Made by a program: the position numbers and the translations under genes. From the NCBI GenBank assembly GCA_032718475.1, contig JAUCBJ010000603.1, positions 1 to 64,000 on the forward strand: DNA of 64,000 nucleotides, given 5' to 3'. The notes below the pieces were generated by a model that was given only the letters and a program-made list of their open reading frames with translations, made no database searches and had not been told where the DNA came from. The DNA comes from Nemertoderma westbladi (Eukaryota; Xenacoelomorpha; Nemertodermatida; Nemertodermatidae). Shown piece after piece: positions 1 through 11,072 of this stretch (within the stretch, counting starts at the first letter, position 1; each line of letters opens with the position of its first letter).

Positions 1-1178
1 AACTGTGATTTTGTATATTTTATAGACTTAAATCCCATTTTCTGGGAGCGGTGTAAAAGCTTCTGTGGGATATAACTGGCCCCTTTTGCTTCGCAATCCA
101 GTTTCCCCCCAGGCGCTGGAATACTCTAAAAAGGTTCTCTAACTGTATATATATTCCCCTCGCCCGCAAGGTACCGTTACAGGTGTTTTAACGGACATAA
201 AAGTCATTCTGCTATATACGTGTTTTGGCGGACATGGTAAGGCAAAAAACCTGTAATGCACCAACTACCTTTCACAGCTTAGCCGTGATGATTCATATTA
301 CGACATCTAACAGCTGGTTGCTGACATGGAAACAGCCATTGGACGCATGGTTCTTTGTTTGGCTTGAGCCAATCAGAGCGATTTTTCCTGTCGACGTGTA
401 GCTTTTCAGCCGATCATAAGGAGAGTGTTCAGTCTTACTGTTTTTACTTGATACTTTGTTGTTATTGCTGTCTAAGCCAGAAACACCGGCCTTTTGGGAA
501 GAACTCTAGTAAAACTGCTTAAATTATCGAAAGTATAAACTGTTACCTAATTAATCAATCGAATCGAAAGAACTCACTAGCTCACTTAATTTAATTGCAT
601 TAATCATATTGTTTGTACTGTTATTTTACCGTCAGTTATTAATTGTACCTATTTGTTGATGGAAATATTGCTCTTTGGATAATACGGATAAATCACCCAA
701 ATTCCCAATTTTCTTGATACACTACAGGTTAGAGAGACCGGCTATACATAACAATTGCGATTTATATTAATGTGGTGTGTATTGAATCCAATGTTATTTA
801 GCAGACCCTACGTGAGTCAATTGCTGCTCTCTTTATGTGTGATCAAATATACTGACGGTCGGCAGAATAGTGTGTATGATTGTGATTGGTAACAAAGTAT
901 TTCCTAAAGAATACGCTTTATACTTCAATCATAAGCAGTATCGTTGCGTTTTAGTATAAGCCTTAGTTCTGTTTAAATAGATAAAGCGCCACGTCCTAAA
1001 GGAACTGTTAATATTTCCCGAAAGCCAATAATATCTGTCAGAGATTAATTATTAACGATCTATCGAATAATACAGTAGGTATACACTGCAACCTTACACT
1101 GCAATAATAAAATTTAAGCATCCGAATTCAGTCTCCCGGGTGTAGATCCATCGGGTGAATGATCGCGCATGGGCTGAC
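1..1178 (+). mobile_element. 3' end and partial 3' LTR of a plus-strand BEL/Pao element (D)
   Basis: Bases 1-51 match, in reverse orientation, the internal end next to the 3' LTR of element A (3214-3264), including the purine-rich tract CTGGGAGCGG before TGTAAAAGC. From 52 on, the sequence is a diverged reverse complement of A's 1192-bp LTR. It has a CCAAT box in GAGCCAATCAGAGCG near 368-382 and an initiator-like TTCAGTCTT near 430. Similarity stops near 1178 (GGGCTGACTT), where satellite repeats begin, so roughly the last 130 bp of the LTR is missing. The body of the element lies left of the window. Divergence from A is clearly greater than between A's own LTRs, so this is an older or different subfamily copy. 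Assignment to BEL/Pao rests on its match to A. Confidence 0.75.
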
Positions 1179-2021
1179 TTCAGCCACTGTGATATTAGAC
1201 TATAGGCGTTTCAGCAACTGTAATAGTGGACTACTGTATATGTGTTTCAGCCACTTTAATACTTGTCTATATGCGTTTCAGCAGCTGCAATAGTGGATTA
1301 TATGCATTTCAGCCACTGTAATATTAGACTATAGGCGTTTCAGCAACTGTAATAGTGTACTACTATATGTGTTTCAGCCACTGTAATACTTGTCTATATG
1401 CGTTTCAGCCACTGTAATATTATACTATAGGCGTTTCAGCAACTGTAATAGTGTACTACTGTATATGTGTTTCAGCCACTATGTAATACTTGTCTATATG
1501 CGTTTCAGCAGCTGTAATAGTGGACTATATGCGTTTCAGCCACAGTAATATTAGACTAAGACTATAGGCGTTTCAGCAACTGTAATAGTGTACTACTGTA
1601 TATGTGTTTCAGCCACTATGTAATACTTGTCTATATGCGTTTCAGCAGCTGTAATAGTGAATTATATGCGTTTCAGCTACTGTAATATTATAGGCGTTTC
1701 AGCAACTGTAATAGTGGACTACTGTATGTGTTTCAGCCACTGTAATACTTGTCTATATGCTTTTCAGCAGCTGTAATAGTGGACTATATGCATTTCAGCA
1801 ACTGTAATAGTGTACTACTGTATATGTGTTTCAGCCACTATGTAATACATTGTATATATGCGTTTCAGCAGCTGTAATAGTGGACTATATGCGTTCCAGC
1901 AACTGTAATAGTGGACTACTGTATATTCGTTTAGCCAGTGTCATAAGTGGACTACGTGTTTCAGCCAGTGTAATACTTGTCTATATGCGTTTCAGCCACT
2001 GTGATATTAGACTATAGGCGT
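1179..2021. repeat. Satellite block 1 (GCGTTTCAGC satellite)
   Basis: About 25 tandem units of 31-36 bp. Each starts GCGTTTCAGC or GTGTTTCAGC, followed by AA, CA or AG, then CTGTAATAGTG or close variants and a TATAT-ending spacer. The block is cut at its right end by insertion of element A, whose left target duplicate GGCGT occupies 2017-2021. The array resumes at 15143 after the element. The 63-codon open frame at 1826-2017 recurs in blocks 2 and 3 and comes only from the repeat. Confidence 0.93.
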
Positions 2022-3213
2022 TGTTCGTGCTTTTAGACCTTTAGCAGTTTAACCCGCTAATTTTAGGTGTCTTTTAGTTTGTAAATCGACTTTAGCCTAT
2101 GACGAGTATTGGATACACTACATTAGCCAAAGCCAGCCTATGCGCGACCACTCACCCGCTGGATTTACCTGGGAGACTGGATTCGGGGGCTCTGACCTTA
2201 TTGCGGTGTATGCCTTCTGTATTATTCGATTGATCGTTAATATATAATCTCTGACAAATATTATTCACTTTCGGGAAATATTAACAGTTCCCTTTGGACG
2301 TGGCGCTCTAAATATATAAACAGAGCTATGACTTACACTAAACACAACGGGATGGCTAATGATTCACGTATAAGGCGCATTCTTTAGGAGATGCTTTGTT
2401 ATCTGTCACAGTCATGCACACTACCGGTACCGCACAATACTGCACACTGATCTGCCGACCTTCACTAATTTTAGTCACATATAAAGAGAACAGCAATTGA
2501 CCCATGTAGTACCTATGAAATAGCATTAGATTCACTTCAAAACCACTTTAATGTAAGTCGCAATCGTTATATGTAACCGGTCTCTCTTACCTTCAGTATA
2601 TCAAGAAGATTGAGGGTTTGTAATTATTTATCGGTATTCCAAATATAATAATATTCCATCAACAGATATAATGAATAACCGACAGTAAATAGCAGTAAAA
2701 ATGTTAAGGCATAAATTGTTATGATATGTGATTTGGTATGGTATGATTAGTTAAGTAAGATAACAGATATACGTTCTATAATTAAGCCTACTAATGTTGG
2801 GCTAAAGACTGAAAACACAGAGATTCCAAAAGCCGGTCTTCTGGGCTCAGGACAAAATGTAAACATTGACCCATAATGCATTGCGCGATTTCCCGGAGGT
2901 TTCTGTACAAAAAGCAGGAGAATCGCTCTGATTGGTTGACCGAACAAAGAAACACCAGAGAACAAGGGAAAAGCTACACGTGTACAGCTCAGCTGTTAGC
3001 TGTCGTCATAGTAACTACACTGTTTCAAGAGGATCTAGCGCATTGCGTCATAGAATTGCTAATTATATCCGCTAAAGTACACATACAGAAGAAATGGCTT
3101 TTATGTCCTCTAAAACACCAGTACAGTAAGGACACGGCCTTTTATGCCTGTTAAACCAACTACAGAGTACTTTGCGGGGAAAATAACCGGCTAATTCCGC
3201 AAAAGCTTTTACA
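2022..3213 (-). repeat. 3' LTR of element A
   Basis: This is a direct repeat of 13951-15142 with the same 1192-bp length and TG...CA ends. On the minus strand it has a perfect CCAAT box (2931-2935) inside ACCAATCAGAGCGA. About 120 bp downstream lies an initiator-like TCAGTC (2813-2808), which suggests U3 up to about 2810 and R-U5 below it. Similar sequences occur in LTR D and in element B. The short open frames inside it (2747-2965, 2876-3154) occur unchanged in the other LTR and look non-coding. Confidence 0.92.
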
Positions 3214-3290
3214 CCGCTCCCAGAAAATGGGATTTAAGTCCATAAAATATAAAAATCACAGTTTCTAAAATATAAAAATACTCTAAACAG

Positions 3291-4931
3291 TTAGTCTTTC
3301 TTACGCGGACGGCGTTTACGCAGTTTTTTGACGCTAGCAAGAGTCCTTTTCTCTTTGGGGCGAGCCACTTTACTAGGAGGGCTGTAACTCCTGGGTGAAG
3401 GGTGCAATACAATTGCATCAGAAGGTTTAGGATTACGATCGGTGTATCCGCCGGTCGAGGTACCTGGTTGATCGATATCAACTTCAGTGGAGCGAGGTCT
3501 AACGGCCTTTAGGGCGCGTCTTAGGACAGCAGCTCCTACGGGTCCTTGACGGGTCGTCTGGACAATGGCGGTAGGTGGACCGTGAGTGGTGAGAAACTTC
3601 CTCGGTTTAATGGTTCTTTCCAGCTCGCGTTCTCGGGCTCGATATTCGTAGGGCCGTCGAGATACTTCCTGTAATTCAGGGTGCGAGTTGATAAATAAAT
3701 CGCCATACTCAGGGTCTTGACGGATGAAATTGATCAACTGATATGAAGTAATATCGTTAGGATTGACGTTCCTGAGATATTTTCGAACAAATTTGGTGGA
3801 AATACACTCACCAACACGCTTCATTAGTTCGTAACTCGGTGTGCGTGTTTTTTGTTCAACAGACGCGAATAAATAAGGATGGAACGCGTAAACTCCCTCG
3901 TAAGAGCGTCCAGGGTAATAGCGATGGCGGGACTCACAATGTAAATCCGCGTTCGCTTCCCAAGCTCGGATGTAGCGCAGGGTAATCATCTCATCTACGC
4001 TTTCTAAATCGCGGTTAAAGGGGCAATTATAACTGGCATGTCCTTTAAGTTGACAGTGGTGGCATTGAGTCATAAATTGGGGGCAGACTGCAAAAATGTG
4101 CGAGTTATTAAGTCTGCAATACGCACAATAGATCTCCATCATCAGTTGTTTGTGGAAATAGGAGCAGGGTATGTCTGAGTCGAACGAGCGTAGGTGATAC
4201 GTCAAACAAATTTCGCTCGAAACTCCCGTAAGTATAGCGAGTAAAACCGTGTTTAGTGCAACGTCTCCGCGGATGTTTAGGTCTTTCCGTTTGTTGGTTG
4301 GGTCTAGGGCACCCATCGCAATAATACCAAAGACGCACGTCTTGTAGGGGAAACGCGAGTGATCTCTCTCCAGTTCACAACACTCCCCCATCTGCTCGAA
4401 GCCATCCGGTACAACAGGTAGCGGTCGATCGGCGGTAAGATACATCATAGTGGAACAGAGCCGCTTGAGTTCCACCATGCGGTCATGATGTATACCTTGA
4501 GGATATCGAGTTTCTAGATTCTGTTGACTGGTAATATTGAGATATGTTTCTCTCAAGAATTCAAGATATTTGTTGAAGTCACTGCGTTTATCCGGCTCTT
4601 CAACATCTTCACTTTCGAGTCGGTTTCGAATAGAATTTTCGTGTTCGAGTCTCAGTTTATCGTTCCGCTTCCGCTGGGTATGATATTTAAATAAAACCAT
4701 TTCCCTTTCGGTGTCTATATCGTCCGTATCGTGTAGGTCGATAGGATGACCAGTAGTTAAGAAGTCCATATACGTACCATTACGATGCGTATAGCGAGCG
4801 GTGAATTTTCTATAGTCCAACTCAAGCGTGAGCTGCTCTTGGGACATTGGCGGTTTGATATAACGACCATCGTCCTCCGCAGCAGTTGGACCAGCATCGC
4901 CGCGTATTAAGCTATCAACAAACGCCTGCAA
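3291..4931 (-). CDS. 3' ORF of BEL/Pao element A: tandem zinc-knuckle protein of unknown function
   Basis: This is an uninterrupted frame of up to 546 codons in the position where some BEL/Pao elements carry env. The frame opens at a TTG inside CTACTGTTGCAG, which looks like a splice acceptor. The first ATG is at 4847, so either a spliced message or a start at 4847 is plausible. Residues about 269-306 hold two zinc knuckles: C-x2-C-x5-H-x4-C followed by P, then C-x2-C-x3-GH-x4-C. The N-terminal half is charged; the C-terminus is Arg/Lys/Pro-rich and ends in a basic tail (RKRRPRKKD). I see no signal peptide or transmembrane segment, so it is not an obvious envelope protein. The same knuckle pair occurs in the 3' region of element C (45336-45722). 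An RNA-binding or nucleic-acid chaperone role is inference only. It is intact although pol is deleted. Confidence 0.75.
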   Translation of the reverse strand: MQAFVDSLIRGDAGPTAAEDDGRYIKPPMSQEQLTLELDYRKFTARYTHRNGTYMDFLTTGHPIDLHDTDDIDTEREMVLFKYHTQRKRNDKLRLEHENSIRNRLESEDVEEPDKRSDFNKYLEFLRETYLNITSQQNLETRYPQGIHHDRMVELKRLCSTMMYLTADRPLPVVPDGFEQMGECCELERDHSRFPYKTCVFGIIAMGALDPTNKRKDLNIRGDVALNTVLLAILTGVSSEICLTYHLRSFDSDIPCSYFHKQLMMEIYCAYCRLNNSHIFAVCPQFMTQCHHCQLKGHASYNCPFNRDLESVDEMITLRYIRAWEANADLHCESRHRYYPGRSYEGVYAFHPYLFASVEQKTRTPSYELMKRVGECISTKFVRKYLRNVNPNDITSYQLINFIRQDPEYGDLFINSHPELQEVSRRPYEYRARERELERTIKPRKFLTTHGPPTAIVQTTRQGPVGAAVLRRALKAVRPRSTEVDIDQPGTSTGGYTDRNPKPSDAIVLHPSPRSYSPPSKVARPKEKRTLASVKKLRKRRPRKKD

Positions 4932-6608
4932 CAGTAGAGTATATCTCCCCTGACACCAAGATCATCTTCTATCAACTCAGTCATATCTGCTATATGAGTT
5001 TATTAATATTATAATGAGTTTATATTTAGGCTAGCGGGCGTCGCTGCCTACCCCTCTCTGCCCCCGGACAGTGCAAGATCCTCAGCGCTGGTGTACTTTC
5101 GCCGATGTGCCTATCACCAACGTCGTAGCTGCACAACGACCACAACAAGTCACTCCACCGTCCGTCCCAAAGGCTTAGATATACTTCAGGTTCTTACTGG
5201 AGAGTTAGGGCTACTTTCACAATTGCGACTCGCTACTGTAAACACACTTTAGTCGTAACATTCACCTATAAACGCACAAATTCCACACAACTGTCACAAA
5301 CTGTACACATTCGGGCAATTTGTCCGTTAGTCAGTGCCTTCCAGAATGTCACTTTATTATTATGTATCCTTGGATACTAACAGTGCGCTATTTATTCCCT
5401 ATGCTATTCAATGGGACAAGCTTTCTATTGCTCTTTTAACTTACTTCTAATTCTAGCGTGGTTGTTGCCATGGTGACATTATGGAAAGCTAGCGGTAGAA
5501 TTAGGGTAATTCTCATGCATACAGATCTGGGATGCTATTTAATAGTAATTCTTTAATTGTCAATATCCTCTCTATACATGATTTTATGAATTTTATCGGC
5601 TATTGACTATATATTGGAGATTCTCGCACACTAATACACTTAATAGAGTGAATCTCCGCTCCCATGATCTATTAATTAAAGGAATTTTGGGAATATTATA
5701 AATTGCATGAAAATGACAATTTATTAAATTCATTAAAAATATGAATTTAAATTTATTCCCGTAAATTTTATTATTTAATATTAAATAGACACAATTTTAT
5801 TCCAGAACATGTCTGGGGACTAGGATCCTTGATTCTAGGAAATTGGTCTTTTTAAGAATATCGGTAAGTGCTACGATATCTTAATAGACTAGGATTTTGA
5901 AGGATCTAAAATTTGACAGATTTTGTAAATATTAATAATTAATATTTAGGATGGGCACCAGTTTATTCCAGAACTTGTCTGGGGACGTTAACCACTGATT
6001 CTAGAATTTTGTCTTTCAAGTATATCAGTGGGTGCCGCGATATCTTAATCGACTAGAATTACAGATGGTCAAAGGGTTTAACAGATTTATTTTGCGTTAT
6101 ACGCTACTGTTAAAGGGACATCACGCTACTATATGTATTATTTAATATACGGTATGAGAGCAATATCGCACGAAGCAATGTCAGTGAGAAGAGGCAAGTC
6201 GTTTCCAAGGTCTACCCAGAGCTTGGTTTAGCCGAGACACGAGGATCTGAATTTTGCATTCCTAATACTCTACTTTACCAATAATACTTGAATATAGTAG
6301 GAGCTTTATTGTACTTTAATAAGTACGGATATTTCATCTTACTGTAGTTACGTATTTGTAATGTAATACGGACAGTAAGGAAAGAGAAAAATAATTATTT
6401 CTTGCCGTCGCACTAAATATATAATATATAAGTAATTAAGTAATAAATGCGAATATATATTGCACTAATAATAATCGCTAAAATAACATTCTACTAAATA
6501 AAATTAAAGAAAACGATTATAATAAAATTACATAATACTACATACATAAATATAAAATAATAAAAACAAATATAAAATAATATAGTCACACACCCACTCC
6601 AGACGCTG
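4932..6608. other. Non-coding spacer between the pol remnant and the 3' ORF in element A
   Basis: No long open frame on either strand. It contains a diverged tandem duplication of about 166 bp (about 5795-6105), marked by two copies of TTATTCCAGAAC followed by TGTCTGGGGA, and a very AT-rich tract (about 6410-6590). On the minus strand this is the stretch upstream of the 3' ORF, where an intron or a subgenomic promoter for that ORF could lie. Confidence 0.6.
5795..6105. repeat. Two-copy tandem duplication (~166 bp)
   Basis: Two diverged copies with an offset of about 166 bp share TTATTCCAGAAC, TGTCTGGGGA, TGATTCTAG and the ATATCTTAAT-GACTAG segment. The duplication lies inside the non-coding spacer of element A. 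Confidence 0.7.
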
Positions 6609-9600
6609 TTACGTTGGGGAGTCCCTAGATGTTTGTTGGATTAGGGAGGTGGTCGTGGGAAGAGTATCTTGCCTTCCATAGTTTCCGGACAGTTCTCGGT
6701 CTCTTTCCAGTAAACATAAACGACCAACTGGGCGATTGAGCTGCTGTGTCTCGAAGACAATTCCAGGTTTCCTCTTCGTCCTGGAATAGTGACGATAGAA
6801 ACATCGCTTCAAATACACGACGGCCTTACAAAGCCGATTCCAGGATCTATAGTGGTCCATCGCTCCCGGCAGGAGAGGTGAGAGTCCCGGCGAGACGTCT
6901 GGTATTCCAGATCTCCAGTCTCTCTCTCTGATCTCCACAACAGATCGGTTCGCGGTGGGGGAGTTTAGATCCACAGCGTCGTCCCTGGCAATGTGTAATA
7001 CAGACAGATCTATCACGGGTTTAAATAACCTTGATTTACTCGTCCGGGTTTTAGGTTTGACTTTCTCCGCTCCCTTGGCTTGTCTAATCTCAGCCGTGGT
7101 AAGATGGGGAGGCCATTCATCTTCTTTACATAGGAAGTCGGGTCCACCTAACCAGTCTGGAGAATCTGTCAGTTCTTGATGAGTTGCTCCTCTGGAAGCG
7201 ATGTCGGCTAGATTAATCGTCTCGGGGCAATGTCTCCATTGATCTACATTGGAGTTAATATCGTCATTATCTGAGGAGTATGGTGTTCCCTCAGTTGGGT
7301 CGTCTAACTCACTGCTCTCCGCTTCCCATTCACTTACTTGGTATACCCGTTCTTTTGGTAACCTTTCTATGAGAGTTCTACGGGAAGGGCCAGTAAGGTA
7401 CCAACCTACTCTAGTTCTTCCCGCATAGGCTTGTAGTGGTTGCGGTTGAGCAGGCCGTTTCTCCAATGTCTCAAGCGCCTCATGCGCATTTTGGCCGATG
7501 AGTATTTGCACTCCAGGGTAGTCTGTGTTGAATCTAGGTATATTAAGCTGCTGGGTGGAATCGTCCTCATCCCAGTTATAAGGTTCTACTTGGCTGGTAG
7601 CGAAGTTCTTTATCGCCACCATTTTTACTGACCTTATGCTGTGTTCTCCTAGTTCATCCTGGGGGGTGGACAACGCACCTACATAATAATCCGTTATTAC
7701 TGTAGATTTCCAAACCTGCATAATTCCTGACATGTTTAACTTAGTTCGGAACTTGGGTTGTCCAGCAAAGATGTCTTCGGCTAGTTCTTTGTCGATGAAT
7801 GTTCCTGTGCTACCGGAGTCAAGGAGGACGTTCACTGTATAACTCCTTTTAAGTCCGTGGACCCTTAACTGTACTACTGGAAATTCTCGGATTCCTACAT
7901 TGGAAGTTGGTGCTTTCCAAGATGGTTGTCGGTCAGAAGTAGTTAGGGGGAGCTCGCTGTCGGTGTCCTTTCCATACGTAAGTGCTCGATACACTGCGGT
8001 ATTTATCAGGTAACAGGATTCGTTTTCGTCGGAGAATTCGTCCGTATAGAATCCTTCCATCTCAGAACTTTGGTCAGTGTCGTTCACATCACTGAATTGG
8101 ACATGTAGTTCGGACTCACTTACCTGACTCGGGCTGTTTCGATCGAATTCAGTGTGCAACAAGATATGATGTTTTACGCCGCACTTTGCACACCTTGCGT
8201 CGGAATAACAGGTTCGCCGTTGGTGTCCTCGTCTGAGGCAATTATAACACAACCGCTTATCCCACATGACCTCACGTCTGTCCTTTAGTGATTTCCTCAG
8301 GAATTCATCACACGCATTTAAACGGTGGGGCCCGTCACACAGCACACATTTTGGTTTGATGTTACTTACCTTACTTTGGGTAACGTTGTGCACACTCGTT
8401 CTTTCCTTGGGCTTTCTTACATGAATTCTCTTAGGAGACGTAGGAGGAGTTTTTCTTACCTGTTTTCTCCTGTCATTGGTTCGAGACTTGAATTTACTTA
8501 CGTCCTTCGGCGCTTTGTTGTCATAGTGAGATCTTTCAGTGTCTTTCCCGCTGTCTTCCTCTTGAGAAGCCTGGCTTTCGCCGTCATCTGTATAACACAC
8601 TGGTATTACCGTTCTCATAGAAACGGGTTTCTCACTTACCTTGTCTTCCGGTGTCTTCTCTCTGGACTGCCTTAGGAGCTGTAATTTTACCTCTCCATCT
8701 AAGAATGACATGAGATCAGCCATGGTATGGTCTCGTCGTTGTTGTTCCATCATATATAACACTTTCTTGTCCCAGCGTGTACCTACTCCACCCTTGGGCA
8801 AAGTAGATGCTAAGGCTCCTACAACCATAGAATTCTGGTATTCATGAGACTTACCTAACCAATCTAGTTGTCTACAGATCTCCTGAATCTCGTCGGAAAA
8901 CTCTATAATCCCGCTGCTAAGAAACTTTCGGGGCGCCATTAATTTCGCATATAAATACCTAGCTATGTTAGTCCTATTACTATACCTGATGTTCAGTGTA
9001 TCCCAAACTTGTCTTAATCCATCTGGATGTCCAATAAACTTTAACGCCATTAACTTGGGAGATCCTTCCAAGCACTTGATGAGGAATCTAAGTTTCTCTC
9101 CATTAGATAGCACAGAGTTCTGTATGTTATCTTTGTAATATTCATTAAAAGGTAACCATTTCATCTCATCTCCATTGAACTTGACTATCTCTCCCACCTT
9201 TACCGCTTGACGGGCTTCGGTTCTAGCCATTTGACGCGTAAAACTTTCTTGGGCCATCGTGTTATTTAATATCGAGTTATCGGTATATAAATTTCTCGGA
9301 TTATGATCAGGTCTATATGGAATATCATTGTCAACAGGTTTATAATTACCCTTAATAGGGTTTACTATAGGAGTTTCCACTTCGCTAGCAGTATAGATGC
9401 GTGTAGGCTCCACACCTTGCGCATGAAATACTTCAGACCTAACAGGTTGACACATTGTTACAGGGGGTGGTGGTATACCCCTTTGTGTATTTACTAATTT
9501 ATCGCGTTCTAACGCGATACTTTGCTGCACTTCTTGCAACTCTAACCTACTTTCCCTTACTGTGCCCTTGAACTGCTTAACAGTCTCCTGCATCTGCCCG

Positions 9601-10943
9601 AGCAGGAGATCCATCCCCCGCCGTCTCTCATCCACCCACTCGACCGCCGAAGCGGGAGCCGCCAACGTTGTAGCGGGCGGACGAGGGACAACGGGCGACA
9701 AATTATTAATATTTCGCTCGGAGTCCAGAACATGAACTGTCTCCTGGGCTGTTCTGCTGGGCACAGGTAGCTTAGTGCTCAAAGGGAATCTAGAGGTAGG
9801 TTCTGGGAGTACAGGTGTCTCTATCACCGAAGGGGTGGATTCGAGAACAGGCCTAATTATTTCAGGCTCATCTACTATAGTAGGGAGTCTGTCTATTTTA
9901 ATAATTTGGTCTAGGGGTTCTGTACTACCTAAGTCTGTGCTAGCTAGTTGTTTTCGAACAGTTGGGGGCAAATCAAGCAATTTCTGACGTTGGGACATTC
10001 TTCTACGTCTGCTGAGACGAGATCTATTTCCTCCACCTTCAGTATCGGTGGTATCGCCTTCCTCAGATGATGTATATCCTTGTCGTTTGGGAGTAGATCG
10101 ACTCATCATCTGCATTTGACTAGCTGTTAACTGTTTATTGAAGTTGTCCTGCCTCTCTTGAAGATTTTCCAACTCTAGTTGGGTTGTCTCTTCAGATGCC
10201 CTCCGTTCTGCCTCTGCCACTGCCGCTTTTCTTTCTGCTTCGGCCGATGCCACTGCCGCCTTTCTTTCCGCTTCGGCCGCTTTTCTTTCCGCTTCTACTT
10301 CTGCCGCTGCCGCTGCTGCTGTCTTTCTGTCTTCTATACGTTTTTTCCTTACTTGCTCCTCTTGAACCTTAGTGATGCGGATGCTTTCATTGAATTTAGC
10401 TTGGTTCGCAGCTAACCTATCCATATCGATTGCGTCCAACACAAGCTTGGCTCCTTCACTATTAGGGCTAAGTCCATCTAGCCTTCTCCTCAACTCTTCA
10501 TCTCCTACAAAACGTTGATAGTCCGACAGATAGATGTCAATAGCATCCCTCTTATGCGGTTTCTCCACCGTAGCTTCACTTTCCACTTGGGAAAATGTAG
10601 CGTCTGTGGATTCTCCATGGGTTGAGCACTCAGCTAACTGAGATTTCCACGGGGCAGTTCTTTGAACTTGGAGACTCACCCGCTGTAACCAAGTCTTTAC
10701 GGCAACTTGCAACGACGTGTCTTGTTTTCTTTTCGAAGCCTCCTCAAAGGCCGATAGGATTAGTCTGATTCTTAGAATTCTTTCTCGAACTTGATAAAGC
10801 AGCTCTCCCTGCTCTTGAGGTCCTTCTGGTTGTCTAAACAATTGTTCTTCTAATCGCTCCATGGAGCTGAAGAATCCCTGTACGTATCCGGCTGCGGACC
10901 TCTTCCACACAGCTGGATCGATGGTTTCCTTGGTTACTCCCAT
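6609..10943 (-). CDS. BEL/Pao Gag-protease polyprotein with deleted pol (element A)
   Basis: A 1444-codon frame from an ATG. From the N-terminus: an Ala/Glu/Lys/Arg-rich coiled coil (about residues 190-270); a Ser/Arg region; a Pao-type Gag domain of the DUF1759 kind (about 585-720, starting VGEIVKFNGDEMKWLPFNEY); zinc-knuckle cysteines (about 866-935, including CYNCLRRGHQRRTC); and an aspartic protease of the DUF1758 kind with active site LLDSGSTGTFID (about 1040). Near residue 1235 the protein jumps from the protease-RT linker to WRHCPETINLADIASRG, which normally lies late in RNase H. The whole RT is therefore gone, yet the frame stays open. It then runs through a short pre-integrase stretch and ends in unrelated sequence; integrase is absent. 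The frame continues upstream of the ATG, in phase, to the TGA that ends the 141-residue ORF at 11073, so the true N-terminus is probably upstream. Element B still encodes the RT missing here. Confidence 0.9.
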   Translation of the reverse strand: MGVTKETIDPAVWKRSAAGYVQGFFSSMERLEEQLFRQPEGPQEQGELLYQVRERILRIRLILSAFEEASKRKQDTSLQVAVKTWLQRVSLQVQRTAPWKSQLAECSTHGESTDATFSQVESEATVEKPHKRDAIDIYLSDYQRFVGDEELRRRLDGLSPNSEGAKLVLDAIDMDRLAANQAKFNESIRITKVQEEQVRKKRIEDRKTAAAAAAEVEAERKAAEAERKAAVASAEAERKAAVAEAERRASEETTQLELENLQERQDNFNKQLTASQMQMMSRSTPKRQGYTSSEEGDTTDTEGGGNRSRLSRRRRMSQRQKLLDLPPTVRKQLASTDLGSTEPLDQIIKIDRLPTIVDEPEIIRPVLESTPSVIETPVLPEPTSRFPLSTKLPVPSRTAQETVHVLDSERNINNLSPVVPRPPATTLAAPASAVEWVDERRRGMDLLLGQMQETVKQFKGTVRESRLELQEVQQSIALERDKLVNTQRGIPPPPVTMCQPVRSEVFHAQGVEPTRIYTASEVETPIVNPIKGNYKPVDNDIPYRPDHNPRNLYTDNSILNNTMAQESFTRQMARTEARQAVKVGEIVKFNGDEMKWLPFNEYYKDNIQNSVLSNGEKLRFLIKCLEGSPKLMALKFIGHPDGLRQVWDTLNIRYSNRTNIARYLYAKLMAPRKFLSSGIIEFSDEIQEICRQLDWLGKSHEYQNSMVVGALASTLPKGGVGTRWDKKVLYMMEQQRRDHTMADLMSFLDGEVKLQLLRQSREKTPEDKVSEKPVSMRTVIPVCYTDDGESQASQEEDSGKDTERSHYDNKAPKDVSKFKSRTNDRRKQVRKTPPTSPKRIHVRKPKERTSVHNVTQSKVSNIKPKCVLCDGPHRLNACDEFLRKSLKDRREVMWDKRLCYNCLRRGHQRRTCYSDARCAKCGVKHHILLHTEFDRNSPSQVSESELHVQFSDVNDTDQSSEMEGFYTDEFSDENESCYLINTAVYRALTYGKDTDSELPLTTSDRQPSWKAPTSNVGIREFPVVQLRVHGLKRSYTVNVLLDSGSTGTFIDKELAEDIFAGQPKFRTKLNMSGIMQVWKSTVITDYYVGALSTPQDELGEHSIRSVKMVAIKNFATSQVEPYNWDEDDSTQQLNIPRFNTDYPGVQILIGQNAHEALETLEKRPAQPQPLQAYAGRTRVGWYLTGPSRRTLIERLPKERVYQVSEWEAESSELDDPTEGTPYSSDNDDINSNVDQWRHCPETINLADIASRGATHQELTDSPDWLGGPDFLCKEDEWPPHLTTAEIRQAKGAEKVKPKTRTSKSRLFKPVIDLSVLHIARDDAVDLNSPTANRSVVEIRERDWRSGIPDVSPGLSPLLPGAMDHYRSWNRLCKAVVYLKRCFYRHYSRTKRKPGIVFETQQLNRPVGRLCLLERDRELSGNYGRQDTLPTTTSLIQQTSRDSPT

Positions 10944-11072
10944 CCTGTGTATGTCTTCCCAGGCAGCTTCCGATAAGTCAAACGGGAGTCCGGGTCTGGG
11001 GAAGTTCCATTGCGACTCGACGATAGACTTCAGTTCTTCCCTTGTGTATCCCGCATAACTATCCTTAGTCGA

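Noticed and set aside
1826-2017. 63-codon frame repeated at 17755, 18208 and 22618
   Set aside because: It is made wholly of satellite units; the conservation is of the DNA repeat, with no codon-level signal.
2747-3154. Open frames of 72 and 92 codons duplicated at 14676-15083
   Set aside because: They lie inside the two LTRs of element A and are copied with them. No domain is seen and they overlap the LTR promoter.
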